From assembly GCA_037102815.1 (NCBI GenBank), contig BTPP01000002.1:4216001-4280000 (forward strand): a DNA stretch of 64,000 nt, given 5' to 3'. How positions within the stretch are numbered: the first letter of the stretch is position 1; the number at the start of each line of letters is the position of its first letter. This stretch comes from Neurospora intermedia (lineage: Eukaryota > Ascomycota > Sordariomycetes > Sordariales > Sordariaceae). Of this stretch, positions 46,825 to 59,053 are shown piece after piece. A program made the translations under genes and the position numbers. Below the pieces are notes generated by a model. That model was not told the origin of the DNA and did no database searches. It worked only from the letters and a program-made list of their open reading frames with translations.

Positions 46825-49356
46825 GGTGTCGAGGGACCGCCTTGGACCCGGAGGAAGATGCGTACGGCAGCATTGGGCTGTTTGGTGATAGATGGTCGCT
46901 GCAGGGGCGGCCAATATTATCGAGCACCTCAACCCCCCTTTGCGCACACGCAGGGTACCTGAGTCCTGCGAACCGGAAATGCTAACAGATGCTGCAGACT
47001 GGGCGGTCTCTCGCTGGATATTGTCGACGCGCGCGGTGCCGAAACTGTGTCGAAATGATAGAGAAGGGACCAGGCCGGTTCAGGATCAATGCATCGTGGT
47101 CAGAGAGAAGTTTGGGCGGAAGATCAAGACGATCGCGTTCCCGTAGCACCGAGTCGTTTGATAAAAAGCTGAGGTGTTCGCACCGGGCTGTGGGCAGCTT
47201 GACGGATCGATACACGTACTAAGTACCAGTCCAGATAAGATTGGCGGGTTGGGATGGATTTCTTTACCAATGGCGTCGCAAAATGGCCCGGCCGTTCGAC
47301 GGGGTTCTGCCAATTGTACCGCATTTTGCACCCACCCACAAATGACCCCAGACTTGACGCCTTGGTTTCAGGGGTTCTAGTGCAGTGTACAGGATTTAAA
47401 GTCGCCAAGGACAAGGCCCCAGAACTGACGGCAAAGTCGACCTGAAACAGTGGCAATCAAGTACCGTCAAGTCTGTGCCGCAGTTATCGTCCCTGTGCCA
47501 TACAAATGAGTACATCAGGGTGCGTCTTCGATTTATTGATGTTCAACCTCGAGACACAGACGATTTGAAAAGAAACCAGGCTTAAGTCGCGGCAAGTGCC
47601 TAGTCAACCTATCCTGCATATCATCAAGGGCAATAACTTAGGTCTGACTGGAAATAATCAACAATTTTGCAACTCTTGTTTTCATTGTTCTATCTTGGCT
47701 GCTGATATCCTGAAGCCCTTGTGTAAATGTCAAGGACAGATACACCGTCGATCCTCAACTACATCCAATTTTACTAGGGTCATTGAGTTGTCGAGTCATG
47801 AACACAAATCTTACCTTGTCAAAGATACGTTGCAACAAAACGTATGAAACGTTCGCGCCATCAACTACTGACCGGTCAGTTCATGGTCATACGCGAATCG
47901 GCATCGAGCAGAAGGCGAAGACGACACAGATCAGACAAGCCGTTTTAACTCAGCCCTACAAAGCCGGCCCAAGCCTCCCACGCCCCAAAACGGTGCGCAG
48001 GAGACTCGGACAACGGAAGCCAAATGACACCCCGAAGGGAGACACCACAACTAGTCCTCACGCCCCGAAAGACGCTCTAGTGCGGATGGATGGCTCGGCC
48101 CGTACATATCGTTGAATGGATAGACTGTTGTCATCATTGTGCATGGGACAAAGGAAAAAAAAGGCAAAGTACCTACCAGATGGGCATGTCGACTCTCCCA
48201 CTAGACGCAAGACCGTTTTCAGATCCTATACGACTTCAAGTTTGTTAGCCAACTTGCTCGCAGCGTGTAATAAGAGTTACTGTTGCAAGAAAGAGTTGGG
48301 GTGATTGCCATATCAGAAGGTTTTGGTATAATTGGTTATCGCTCATTATTATTCAGAAGCAGAACTGAAAATATTTTGTTTCATCATGGACAATCGGGTG
48401 GGTGATGATGTCAGGTGGGGGGAAACAACAGAGAAAAACGATGTGATGCTTACCTAGTGGGTAGAGACTGAGAAAACGGAGTGGAACAGCAACGGTGACA
48501 ATAACAACTTTGTCTGTACTGTTGATTGTCAGTCAACGGTTCCTCCAAATGAGTTGCAAGTGAAGAATGTGTTGAAGGAGTAGTCAGATGGTAGTGCATG
48601 TTTGTTCGATCGCTCAGAGATTATCGCGAGAACTGTGGTTATGGGATCATCATGAGATGTGAAAGGCAAGGGGAAATAAACTTACTCTATCCGTGCGAAC
48701 CAACGTCGGCCATGTCAGACAGCCAGGACATGCTCTCAAGCAATGGGTTTCGCCATCGCAGAATAACTAAGAGCATGCCTGGACAGCTAACATGACCATG
48801 CCATTGCTGCGCCAGCGCAGAAGGCTGCCCAACCAAAGCGACCATGAGCATGGTAAGACCATGGTATCATGGCTGCTCCCCAAAGACAGTGGCCATATGA
48901 AATGAAGGCATTGATCCAATGCCGACAATCGCAAGCCATTCCTGCCGTTGCGAACGGTGTGAGTTGGTGGAAGAGTTCAAGATGAGGTTGGAACTGAAGT
49001 CTGCAGAGTTTTGTAGCTGCGCAAAAAATTCATCCATTGGTGGCTTTGACATGGAATTCTGGGTGGGGCATGTGGCTGACTGATCAAAATCGACAGTGAA
49101 TGTGAGGTTGCGCCACAACTACTTGAATTTGAGGGTGGACCCACTGCAGTGTAGACGGCGACTCTCACGTCTTGTTTTCAACAGTCAACAGAGGTACCAA
49201 CAGAAGTTACCAACCGTAAAACAAAGAAAGCCACACACAGACGAGGTCCCTTTTTCTTCACCTATCTCAGGATTCCTCGACCAGAGAAGGGCATCGGAGT
49301 CAACACAGCAATCACCAAGCCCACCATATTTTCGGCTCTCGTATCTTGGCTTCAAA
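46825..49356. other. Intergenic region between the ANP1-type gene and MTR3
   Basis: A 2.5-kb divergent gap with normal composition. Open frames on both strands are short and without motifs. It should contain two promoters. No repeat or RNA gene is recognised. Confidence 0.5.
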
Positions 49357-50276
49357 ATGGCCGACAGAAGACGTATTAACGGACCAGTTGGGACGACCAA
49401 CCCTCCCATCTATGACGATGCACCCGAGAAGCAATCCGAAGGTGTCAAGGTCACAAGGTCACGCCCGGCGAACGTAATTCGCAAAATGTGTAAGCACATC
49501 GAGGACAAACCCTACTACTTCGCAGACACAGACTAACCTCACCTTTAGATCTCAAGACGGGAGTGACCCCGTCGGCCTCTGGCTCTGCTTACCTAGAGAT
49601 TGAGTCGTCTGGAAACGGCGGCTCTGGCTTGAAGCTCAGTTGCAGCGTTCATGGACCTAGAGCTTTGCCCAGATCAACACCTTTTTCTCCTCACATCATC
49701 TTGTCCACCCATGTCAAGTTTGCGCCCTTTGCGACCAAGCAAAGGCGTGGTTACATTCGTGACCCGATCGAGAGAGATCTCGGCACTCACCTTGAGACGG
49801 CTCTTCGGGGATCTATCATTGCTGACCGTTGGCCAAAGAGTGGAGTGGATATCATCATCTCCATCGTTGAAGGAGAGCAAGATCGGGAGACCTCCAAGGC
49901 CCAGGGTATTGAGGCCTGGGACACCATGAATGCCTTGAGTGGCTGCATCACCGTTGCCTCGGCTGCACTTGCTGACGCTGGCATTGACTGCGTCGACACT
50001 GTGGCCGGAGGTGTTGCCGCGTTGGTACAGGACGCAGGTAATGACGCTGCTCCCAGCATAGTTGTCGACCCGATTCCCTCTGAGCATGAGAAGGTTCTTG
50101 CAGCGTGCTGCATCGCATATCTTCCCACACGACAAGAGGTCACCAACCTCTGGTTCAAGGGTGACCTACCTGCGTCCGATATGGACGTTTATACGCAGCT
50201 GATTGAAAAGGGCATTCAGGCTTCCAAGAGCGCCAACCGCGTGCTTGTGGACTGCCTGAACGAGACCGTTGGGTGA
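49357..50276 (+). CDS. MTR3: Exosome complex subunit MTR3 (RNase PH-like)
   Basis: Two exons: 49357-49489 and 49549-50276, with a 59-bp intron (donor GTAAGC, branch GACTAAC), giving 286 residues. The start ATG follows CTTCAAA, with no better upstream choice. The RNase PH fold is recognisable from the KTGVTPSASGSAYLEI strand, then CSVHGPR, a loop with RDPIERDLG, and the DCVDTVAGGVAAL core. MTR3 is one of six RNase PH-like ring subunits of the nuclear and cytoplasmic RNA exosome. In fungi the ring is catalytically dead and threads RNA to Rrp44/Rrp6. Consistently, I see no intact phosphate-binding/catalytic set. Length suits fungal MTR3, which is longer than the yeast protein. Confidence 0.92.
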
Positions 50277-50890
50277 TCATGAGCTCGGCGCGGCAATGTA
50301 TTATTTGTTTTAGCTATGCGCGAATGGGAAATACTCGTATTGATACCTGTAAGTCCATCAACGGGAAAAACGCATGGAATTCTATGGTCTGACGGTTCAT
50401 TGTCCTTGAGTACCTCTATGATTTTGGTCGATTTATCGACCCAAAGACCAGCTTCTGATGCAATAGGTCGAGCTACCAGCCACTTGGTTCTCCGCAATAG
50501 CCCATACATAGGGCCGAAGTAATGAAGGATGCCAATCGACAGCAACGACAAAACAGAACTGCGTTCCGAGGTTCGGCGGCTGACTGCAAGAATGGAATGG
50601 TCAACTTCCGGCGGGAACAGTTTCGAGATGCCTGTCAAGGTTTGACAGGTTGAGCGAGCACTCTTTTGCTGAAACTCAGCTGGAAGATCGTAGTGTGATG
50701 GACGAATGGCGTCCAAGAAGCGTTGTGGCTGGTATGCAGAGCTACCCTCTGAGGTTGACTGCCGAAACATTACGAACCGCGGGGTATGCGAAGCTTCCAC
50801 GTTCTTCGCCTCAATGATCGTCTGTTTCTGAAATTGGAAACATGATGTGGGGAGATTACGCGTATCGTTTCGTTCATAGCAGCACGGCAT
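50216..50890 (-). CDS. Hypothetical ORF overlapping the 3' end of MTR3
   Basis: An uninterrupted 224-codon frame from a true ATG at 50,890 to 50,216, antisense to the last 61 bases of MTR3. No domain is recognised. A second frame starting at an ATG about 20 bases upstream encodes MSALLRTCRAAMNETIRVIS, which looks like a mitochondrial presequence and could join the long frame by a splice. A 225-codon frame is unlikely by chance in DNA of this composition, which is the only support. It may be a lineage-specific gene or a spurious frame. Confidence 0.3.
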   Translation of the reverse strand: MPCCYERNDTRNLPTSCFQFQKQTIIEAKNVEASHTPRFVMFRQSTSEGSSAYQPQRFLDAIRPSHYDLPAEFQQKSARSTCQTLTGISKLFPPEVDHSILAVSRRTSERSSVLSLLSIGILHYFGPMYGLLRRTKWLVARPIASEAGLWVDKSTKIIEVLKDNEPSDHRIPCVFPVDGLTGINTSISHSRIAKTNNTLPRRAHDHPTVSFRQSTSTRLALLEA

Positions 50891-51870
50891 GTTCGAAGCA
50901 GGGCAGACATGGCCAAAGGTGGTGGCTGATCTTGAACCGAGGTTTCAACTATTACTGCGTAGGGCATACATACACTACACCTGAACTATTTTCTTTTCGT
51001 GTCCGGCACAATCTAATGACTTTATCTGAAGGGAACTGCTGTGAATAGCTCGTAACTTTATCACCATTTCTCGAGGTGGAGGTAACATAACATGATCAAC
51101 TACATAATCTGCACCAAGGTTGAGTAACGTTGCGTTATTACCGGCGTTCCGGTCCGTAACTTTCAGCATTACGAACGCCACCAAGGAAAGCCAATGGAAC
51201 TGAAGTCATCCGAAGGCGGACGTGGTACCACTACCTCTACATATTGGCACAGTGCCGGCCGCGTTCAGCGACCGGGCGCCCCCCCGGCGTGGCGTGGTCC
51301 CGGGCCCCTCTTTCCCCTGAACTTCTCCTTATCTGCCCCCCCACGGTCCCTCCAAAAAACCACAGACATTCCCAGTTCGGCCCACATTGTCCACTCAGGA
51401 ATTGTAAAACGACAATCCAATCTTTCCCGTCATCCTCCAAAATCTCACCTCACCCAGCTTTCGGGCGAGTTTTCTCTCGCTTCGCACCTGGTCATTTCAC
51501 TTTTCCCAAAACCACCCCTACTCTCGTTTCTTCCGACGGTCCCGGCTGCCTACCTACCTACCTACCATACTATACACTTTTAATTCCCTCCATAGTGTTT
51601 TATCCATTCGTTTTGCGGCCGGTAATTCCTCCTTCCAGCCTTGCTTGTACCGTCGATCAATTCGTTCCGTCTCCACTGCGATTCTGCAACAGTTCCAGGT
51701 TGTTGATGCCATAATTCCGATGCGGTCGCCCATACAACATTAATTCCCCTATTACGCCATTACCGACGACAATTTGAGCAATCCCGCCGAACCGAGACCG
51801 CTGTGCCTTGTCCGACCTGATTTCGCATTAGTTATTATCCGCTTTATCGACTACTTCTAATCTCTTCTCG
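50891..51870. other. Intergenic/promoter region upstream of the apyrase gene
   Basis: Pyrimidine-rich from about 51,300, with a CTAC-repeat near 51,549-51,565, typical of a fungal 5' UTR. No further gene seen. Confidence 0.55.
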
Positions 51871-54194
51871 ATGGGGAAAGACAAGAACTGTACGTCCACC
51901 CGCAACCCCCTCAGGTCTTCCAAGATCGCGACACTGAAGCAATGACAGGGCGATGGGGTGTTATCTTGGACGCCGGGTCCTCGGGGACACGGCTACACAT
52001 ATATCGTTGGAAGGATCCCGAGAAGGCGCTTGAGGATGCGTCGCCCGAGGAGTTGCGCAGTCTGCCCAAGATCACGACGAAAAAGAAGTGGACAAAGAAG
52101 ATCAGACCTGGAATATCGACATTTGGGGAGAAGGCTGGGGTAGTCGGCGAAGATTATCTGAAAGAACTCATCGACCATGCGCTCGACATCATACCCGCGG
52201 ACAAGATCCACGACACCCCTATTTTCTTAATGGCCACGGCTGGTATGCGACTTCTTCCCCAGGTTCAACAAAATGCTATAACCGGCGCTGTCTGCACATA
52301 CCTGCGCAAGAATACCAAATTCTCACTTCCGGATTGCGACCTACATATTCAGGTTATTCCAGGCGAAACGGAGGGATTGTATGGGTGGATTGCGTCTAAC
52401 TATCTTCTTGGGGGGTTTGATCATCCAGAGCAACATGCGCATGGACAGGATCATCACACATATGGGTTCTTGGACATGGGAGGCGCATCAGCGCAAATCG
52501 CATTTGCACCTAATTCAACAGAAGCCCAAAAACATGCGAACGACTTGAAGCTCTTACGATTACGCACACTCGATGGATCGCCAGTTGAGTACAAGGTGTT
52601 TACGACGACATGGCTAGGGTTTGGCGTCAACCGGGCGCGGGAGGCGTATGTACAAAGCCTCTCAGACTTGTACACCACTTCCGATGCCGGAGAACTCCCC
52701 GATCCGTGCCTACCAAAGGGGCTCAGGTTGTCACTGGATGGAACTCCAGTTTCGAAACCGAAGAAGGGCGAGACCACTCTAATTGGTACAGGCGCTTTTG
52801 ACGAATGCCTTAGGAAGACTTATCCCCTGCTTGGCAAGGACAAACCATGTGCGGATGACCCTTGTTTGATCAATGGTCAGCACGTTCCAGCCATTGATTT
52901 TGACGTCAATCACTTCGTTGGAGTCTCCGAATATTGGCACACCACACACGGTGTCTTTGGTGGTAAGGAAAACGAGGCATACGACTTCACCACTTACCAA
53001 AAGCGGGTCAAGGATTTTTGTGGCCGAGACTGGAACAGCATCGAACCAAGCCTGGATGCCCACAAGAAGTTTGCGGTCAAGGATGCTCAGGAAGCTTGTT
53101 TCAAAGCTTCCTGGCTTATAAACATTTTGCATGAGGGTATTGGTGTTCCTCGGATTGGTGTCGAAGAACTTCCCGCTCCGGGCCTCAACGCCTCGAAGGG
53201 CGCCATCGAGACGGCCAAACAGAAGGGTTTCCTAGACCCGTTCCATCCGGTGGACAAGATCGATGGCATTGAAGTTAGCTGGACACTTGGCAAGATGGTT
53301 CTCTATGCAGCAGGCCAAGTACCTCCCAAGACAGGTGACGATCGATTTCCTGTCGGCTTCGGTACCAATATTCCTTCTGCCGGGGCAACGGAGCTACCAC
53401 CTGATTTCCAGTACGCAGGTTCGACGTGGACACCACTCAGCGGCGGAGCCAGCCACAACGACTCCCCCTACCGTCCGGCCGTCAATGGGACTACAGACGA
53501 TGGCAGTGACTGGGATTTGGAAGCCGAGAATCTCCTTGGCAAAACAAAGGCCAAGACCACTCACAGTCTTCTCATCGTTTTCTTCATCTTCCTCGCGCTG
53601 CTGTTCTTTTTCCGCAAGAAGGATAGGCGTATGCGGTTCTATGGCCGTGTCAACAACCTCTTCCATAAGCCCCGCCGTTCCGGCCTGTTCGGCAAGATGT
53701 CATCGTCCGGCCACAACAACGGCCCCCTCTCCAGCCTGACAAACAAGCTCTTCGGCCGTCGCTCCCTTTCTTCGGGCTCTTATGAGCGCGTTCTGGAGGA
53801 GGGCGAAGCCGCCGAGTTCGAGCTAAACGACTCCCACTTCCGCAACTCAGCATCTTCCTACTTTGACCACAACAACGACCTCAACGGCTTCTACTCTGAT
53901 TCCAGCGACAGCAGCTCCAGCGGAGGGGGACGGTCTAAGCTTGGGATTACGTCAGGGCTGGCAACGCCCAAGCTGAACCTGGATGGCCGGTTTGCTGATC
54001 TCGGCTGCGGCAACGGACTAATGACGCCTGGCGGCTCGGCGCTCGATAGGGCGGGCTTAGTGGTCAGGACGGATAGTCGAGAGCGGCTGGGGTTGACGCC
54101 TACAACGACGACTATGAGTTTGCAGGGGAGGAGGAGCCGGGCTGGTAGTCCCACGAGGCTGAAAAGTCCTTTGATGTCGCCTTTGCAAGGTTAA
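51871..54194 (+). CDS. YND1: Golgi apyrase / nucleoside diphosphatase (GDA1-CD39 family, YND1-like)
   Basis: Two exons, 51871-51889 and 51940-54194, give 757 residues. The tiny first exon (MGKDKN) is inferred from an in-phase 50-bp GT-AG intron; otherwise translation starts at the ATG at 51,942. All apyrase conserved regions are present: DAGSSGTR (residue 17), ATAGMRLL (about 105), GETEGLYGW (about 146) and GFLDMGGASAQI (about 182). There is no N-terminal anchor. A single membrane segment near 549-566 is followed by a 190-residue Ser/Gly-rich cytosolic tail. The enzyme hydrolyses nucleoside di- and triphosphates in the Golgi lumen, clearing the GDP/UDP left by glycosyltransferases so that sugar-nucleotide exchange can continue. 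This links functionally with the mannosyltransferase subunit upstream. Confidence 0.93.
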
Positions 54195-54905
54195 GGCGTC
54201 GAGGTCCATGTGCCTCAAAGTTTTGTTACGAAAAGACAACCAGTCGCTTTGTGCTTGATTGAACGATTTGTCATGGGAAACGGCGTTGGCGGATGTTTTA
54301 TGGGTTTTGCATTTCTACCTTTTACCTCTGTATATGGTACTTTCTTGATGATGGATAATTGTTCTTCTAGGAGGTTTACGGCCATGTCGTCCAACGATTT
54401 TTGTATGATGACAACGATACGGGTGGTCTTCAAACCCATCTGAGCGACGGGCTTTCAGTATATTTCTATTCTTCATTCTTCTTCATTGCCAACAGCTAGC
54501 TAGTACGGCTTTATCACAAAATTTTGGAACAAGATACCTCGTTTTCATTCGCAAAATTTTCCAGCGTCTCTCTGTGCCATCTTTGCTTGTCCTTTGTTCT
54601 AAATGGGTATATTTGCGTCCTGAACGATCCAACAGATACACAAACATGGCGCTGACCTGACCTCATCATCAATATGACAATTTCATGGTCTCGCCATCTA
54701 CAATTTCACCAATTTCACCAATTTCCACGAAACCCCCCCTCTTGTCCCCGAAGCCCAAGAGCACGTACACATCCGCCAGGAGGAAAGAAGGCTTTCTTCT
54801 AACTATGCCCATCCGGGAGCCTCTCCCACGAATTCAGCCCTCGTCACACATGTATAGAACGCCTTCTTCCGAGTAACCATTCCTTTGTCCCCATATGCTT
54901 ACTGA
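54195..54905. other. Convergent intergenic region between the apyrase gene and OPI10
   Basis: 3' ends of two convergent genes. A short repeated phrase (CAATTTCACCAATTTCACC) is seen near 54,700. No gene seen. Confidence 0.6.
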
Positions 54906-55580
54906 TCATTGATCATCATCTCTTTCCAAAAACCCCGGGTCCGTCCTCACCTTACTCTCAAACTTCTTCCACCACTCCTCAAACGCCTTAAGCGGCACCA
55001 CCTCCATCTGCCCCGGCGTGGACCCGGTATAGCTCGACAAGAAGTTGAAGGCATTCTTGATGATCCTCTGCGCCAGCACCAGCGTGCTCGGCTGCTGCCG
55101 CGCTGCCGAGACCGGCACCAACGCCCCTTCTGTTCCATTACCACTTGTTGCTGCTGCTCCTGGTGTTGTTGTCCCCGTCGTAGCCATTCTACTAGCCACA
55201 CTCTCGGCATCCTCAACCGAGACCCCAATCACCACATTCTCGTTCCCAGCCCCTGTCCCTCCTGCACCGGGTCCAACCTTGAAGATAGCACTCTCCTTCC
55301 CCGGCCCGATCCCACCCAAAAACTTGAAGTTGGGCGCCGTCTGCCCTGGTGAGGGCGGAGTGACGAGGTAGATTGCTGCTGCGGTCCCTGGGGGGAGGAC
55401 TACACCGGGCAACAGAAAGACGACGACGTGCCCAAAGGGCTTGGAGATGGCGGAACCGGGGGGAGAGTTCGGGTTGGTCGGTGGGATGGCGTACAGGAAG
55501 GAGGTGGGACTGGGAGCTTCGGTGGGGGAGATTATTACGGGCTGACCGGCGGGAATGAGGCCGAAGAGGGGTTGGGACAT
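54906..55580 (-). CDS. OPI10: OPI10/Hikeshi family protein
   Basis: A single exon of 224 residues from the ATG at 55,580. The N-terminal domain is diagnostic: FGLIPAGQPVIISPTEAPSP, then a Pro-rich strand region with PFGHVVVFLLPGVVLPPGTAA, followed by NFKFLGGIGPGKESAIFKV. The C-terminal helical domain contains KAFEEWWKKFESKV. Hikeshi (human C11orf73) carries Hsp70 into the nucleus during heat stress by binding FG nucleoporins. The yeast homologue OPI10 was found through inositol overproduction. A Gly/Ala/Thr-rich linker of about 50 residues separates the two domains and is longer than in the human protein. It is divergent from the Nudix gene across a 1.5-kb gap. Confidence 0.93.
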   Translation of the reverse strand: MSQPLFGLIPAGQPVIISPTEAPSPTSFLYAIPPTNPNSPPGSAISKPFGHVVVFLLPGVVLPPGTAAAIYLVTPPSPGQTAPNFKFLGGIGPGKESAIFKVGPGAGGTGAGNENVVIGVSVEDAESVASRMATTGTTTPGAAATSGNGTEGALVPVSAARQQPSTLVLAQRIIKNAFNFLSSYTGSTPGQMEVVPLKAFEEWWKKFESKVRTDPGFLERDDDQ

Positions 55581-57042
55581 TTTTGTTGGATTTGCGGTTT
55601 GGTGATAATGTGGTGTGATAAGAGAGAGAATGGGTTTGGTGGCGGTGTTGATCGCCTGTTGCTGTTGGGCACTGCTCGGGCGTGGTTGATGATGATGAAA
55701 TTGACAGAGTTCACGGTTGTCGGTGAGTGGAATTTGTTCAGTATCTCTGTCTGGTTGGAGCTTGTGCTGGTTTTTGCCTCCGTTAGATATATCGAACGGA
55801 AGAGATAGGATATCTATGGCTGAGGTCCTTCAAGATGTACAGTTGTATTCGCAAGATCGTGGGGTGAGCTTCGGTCTTGGAAGACAAAAGACCACAAGTT
55901 CGCACTCGCGGTCGTAGCGTGTGAAGCTGTTGATGTCAACTTTATGTAAACAAAGACCTGGACTCGGGGTGAATGACCGATTCCGTTTGTTGTTTCCTCG
56001 AAGATGCCGCTTTGTCCTCGAATCTCAATTGTTATCCGGACGTGGAGCGGCCGAAGCGTTTATAATGCCGTAATATGTGGGGTCAAACAATGAGCTGGCA
56101 GCAAGGTAGGTATTCTTTGCGCACAACCATCACTAGCTATAGAGAGGGAATGAGGATTTCACGGTTTTTTCTCATTGGAAAGAATAGCAGTCAAGTATAC
56201 TTGATAGTTTCCCTTGAAGAGTTGTCTGGTATATATTTGTTTCTACACCCTCATCGAAGCTGATGATGTGATGGCGAGATATCAAGCTACTGTGGGTCTC
56301 CCGAATCGGATGTTTCCTTGTGACGGCAGGGCAGCCGGGCAGTTCAGAAAATCACTGGGTCTTGGAATAGAACATAGAGATGATTCTAGAGTCCTCGACT
56401 TGCAAAAAATTGAAGCTTCAGTAGATAAACCCTCCATTTCCACGATGCAATCCCCATTCTAGGAGCCAATGACATGGATGGAAAGACCAAGTCCTTGTCT
56501 GTAACTTCCACTTTCAATGAGGATTGTTTGTTGCCCCGTTGTGCCCCTGTGGTAAACTGCTCTTTCCCCGCTACAAAGCGCCTCAACGCTCGACAGGGGT
56601 TTCTTGGATTTCGATCCTTCCATAAGTTCTGTCCCGAGTCTCGTCATCTGAACTATCTGAAGGAAAGACGATATGAGATCAATTCACTTGCGCTTGTAAT
56701 CTCAAAGACGCATTCGTTTCATTGATTCAACCATATTGAAAGTGAAGAATTGCCCGGTTGATTGATGCTGTCTCTCTATTTCGAGATGCTTCATGTTCCT
56801 CCCCTCCCAATTCCCGACGGTCTTCAATTGCGCTCCCGAACGACAAGAGATTAGCGCACGCCCAGATCTGCTTCCCCACGCTCCCTTCCCTTGACAACAT
56901 CCTCTCACTTGTGCCTCTCAAGCTCAAGTCAACTTTCAGGACCTTCCCCACCAGGCATCCAGACTTTCGATTCATTTTGGATCACTCGATCCCGTGTGTC
57001 CACGCCCTATCATTCAAGGTCTCGCGAACCCGTTGCCTAGCC
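55581..57042. other. Divergent intergenic region, OPI10 / Nudix
   Basis: Holds the promoters of both neighbours. No coding signal, repeat or RNA gene recognised. The Nudix reading frame is open for about 280 bases upstream of its ATG but has no earlier ATG. Confidence 0.55.
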
Positions 57043-58205
57043 ATGACTCCTCGGTTGTCCACCCTCGACTTGGTGGCTAAGGTCGATGCGTACGTTTTTC
57101 TTTTCTTCTCTGTGAAACTGAATCCACTGTGACCACGGCCGGGAACATATATGGAACTCAGTGAAGCGGATTTAGGGCCTACGGGGATTCCGAACATGAC
57201 CAGGTCGAGCGCTTACATTTTCTCTAAAAATCAAGCTTCCCTTACGCGGATCGGGATCCCGAGGCTTATGCCCAGATCATGAAGTCTTTCTACACGTTCG
57301 TCTGGGAAGACCAACAAGGCCAGGTACCCATAGGCTACGTGAAGTTGGACGTTGTCGATGCACTCAACAAAGCCCCGGCAACCCTCAAAGGGCAGTTAGG
57401 GTTGCACATCGATGTCTCTAATAGGACTGTGGTGCTCTTCCGTGATGCCCCGGACAAAACCTACGAGGAACGCACTCGGCTTGTCGGAGAGCTCACTGCG
57501 CTTTGGCGTGAACAAGAGGCATTTACCATCCTCAAGAGCTGGCGCAATGAGCTGTGGCCAGTTTATGGTCGCAACAAAGAGCTCCTGTTCAGCATAGAGC
57601 GGGCAGCTATGGGCCTCTTTGGAACTACACGCTACGGCGTGCATATGAACGCCTTCATCAGACGTCAGGACGCCAGCAGCAAGTATGACTTGAGAATCTG
57701 GGTTCCCAGGCGGTCCGCGACCAAGTCGACCTATCCGAGCATGTTGGACAACGCGGTAGCGGGCGGCTTGATGACCAACGAAGACCCCTTCGAATGCGTC
57801 ATCCGTGAGGCGGACGAAGAGGCTTCGCTGTCCGAGCATATCGTGAGGAACAACGCCAAAGAGGTCTGCACCATCACTTATATCTACATCACGGACGAGC
57901 GCGCGGGAGGCGAGGCGGGGTTGATCTACCCGGAATGCCAGTGGATTTATGATCTAGAGCTACCTGCGGATGGAAGTGTCGTCCCCGAGCCAAAGGACGG
58001 CGAGGTCGAGAGCTTCAGCTTGTGCACAGTGGAGGAGATCCAGGAACAGCTCGCCCAGGGAACGTGGAAGCCGAACTGTGCAGTCGTCATGCTCGATTTC
58101 TTCGTTCGGCACGGCATTTACACGCCTGAAAACGAGCCGCATTACGACGCATTTCGCGACCGGGCTCATCGACATATCGCCTTTCCCGGTCCTCATCAGG
58201 CCTGA
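57043..58205 (+). CDS. Nudix hydrolase with DUF4743-type N-terminus (YJR142W-like)
   Basis: Two exons, 57043-57089 and 57236-58205, with a 146-bp GT-AG intron, give 338 residues. The N-terminal half is the DUF4743 domain often annotated as thiamin-pyrophosphokinase-related: FPYADRDPEAYAQIMKSF, WRNELWPVYG and GLFGTTRYGVHMNAF. The Nudix box runs from about residue 190 to 212 (GGLMTNE, seven residues, then READEEASL). It matches GX5EX7REUXEEXGU except that the conserved Gly near the end is Ser. The catalytic Glu residues (READEE) are kept. Relatives have been reported to act on damaged forms of thiamine diphosphate; this is family knowledge and not shown here. No targeting signal is visible. Confidence 0.88.
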
Positions 58206-58504
58206 ATCCATCGAGCACCTTCCGCAGAGCACTAGCTCTCTCAAAGGCAGATGGACAACCCTTGGCTCGGTAGCGGGCATAAATACAGGTACTTGCTTTC
58301 GGGTATCGTTTGATTCATTACTTTCCCCAGACCCCTTTTCCCTAGGATATGCCTTTTCTGGTCCATGCATAACCTTAAACGCCCGTTCGCCCTCCAAAGG
58401 TCCAATGAATGTTGCTCGCGCCGTAGACTCTTAATCGGTCTAATGGTATCCAGCCGCTGGAAACATTTGCTTTTTCTATTTTGATTCTCCGGAACTTTCA
58501 GCTC

Positions 58505-59053
58505 TCAAGCGTTCCTGTTGGCGAGGAGGTAAACGTAATCGACACGCAGGGGCGTGAGCTTCTTGTAGGGACCGTCGAGGGCCATCAGAAGACCACCGTA
58601 GGACATATAGGCCTTGCTAGATTTTGCAACCGAACCAGTCAGCAACTCGTTTTCCCCGAATTCCAAGATCGTGAAACTCCTGCCCAATTCCCAGGCAACA
58701 ACTTACATGGTCTGGCCATCCTTTCCATCCTCGAACTTGTAGACCTTGCCGTGGCAGACATACTCATAGCTGTCGGCTAGGGTCTGCTCAACGCTGCCGA
58801 GCTTGGCAGCATCGCGCCAACCTCTCTCGTCGTCCTTGCTGCCGTCGAGGGACAAGGAAGTGGCCAGTGCAATTCTAAGGTACTCGCCGACCTTGACAGG
58901 GAAGAGCTCCTTGTTGACATCGAGCTGCATGCTGGTCTGGCCATCGACGGAGGTGCAGTACAGACGGTCGACGCGGTCGTACTTGGGATCGCTGATCCTC
59001 TCGACCTTGAACTCGTCCTCGAAGAGTTGGGCGTCGGACGTGAGGGCGGACAT
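58505..59053 (-). CDS. RPB8: RPB8, shared subunit of RNA polymerases I, II and III
   Basis: Two exons, 58707-59053 and 58505-58616, with a 90-bp GT-AG intron, give 152 residues, normal for RPB8. It begins with LFEDEFKVERISDPKYDRVD, followed by DVNKELFPVKVGEYLRIALATSL, YVCHGKVYKFED and the C-terminal SYGGLLMALDGPYKKL strand pair. The OB-fold-like subunit is common to all three nuclear RNA polymerases (ABC14.5) and essential in yeast. It lies head to head with ELP4, with 461 bp between the two start codons. Confidence 0.95.
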
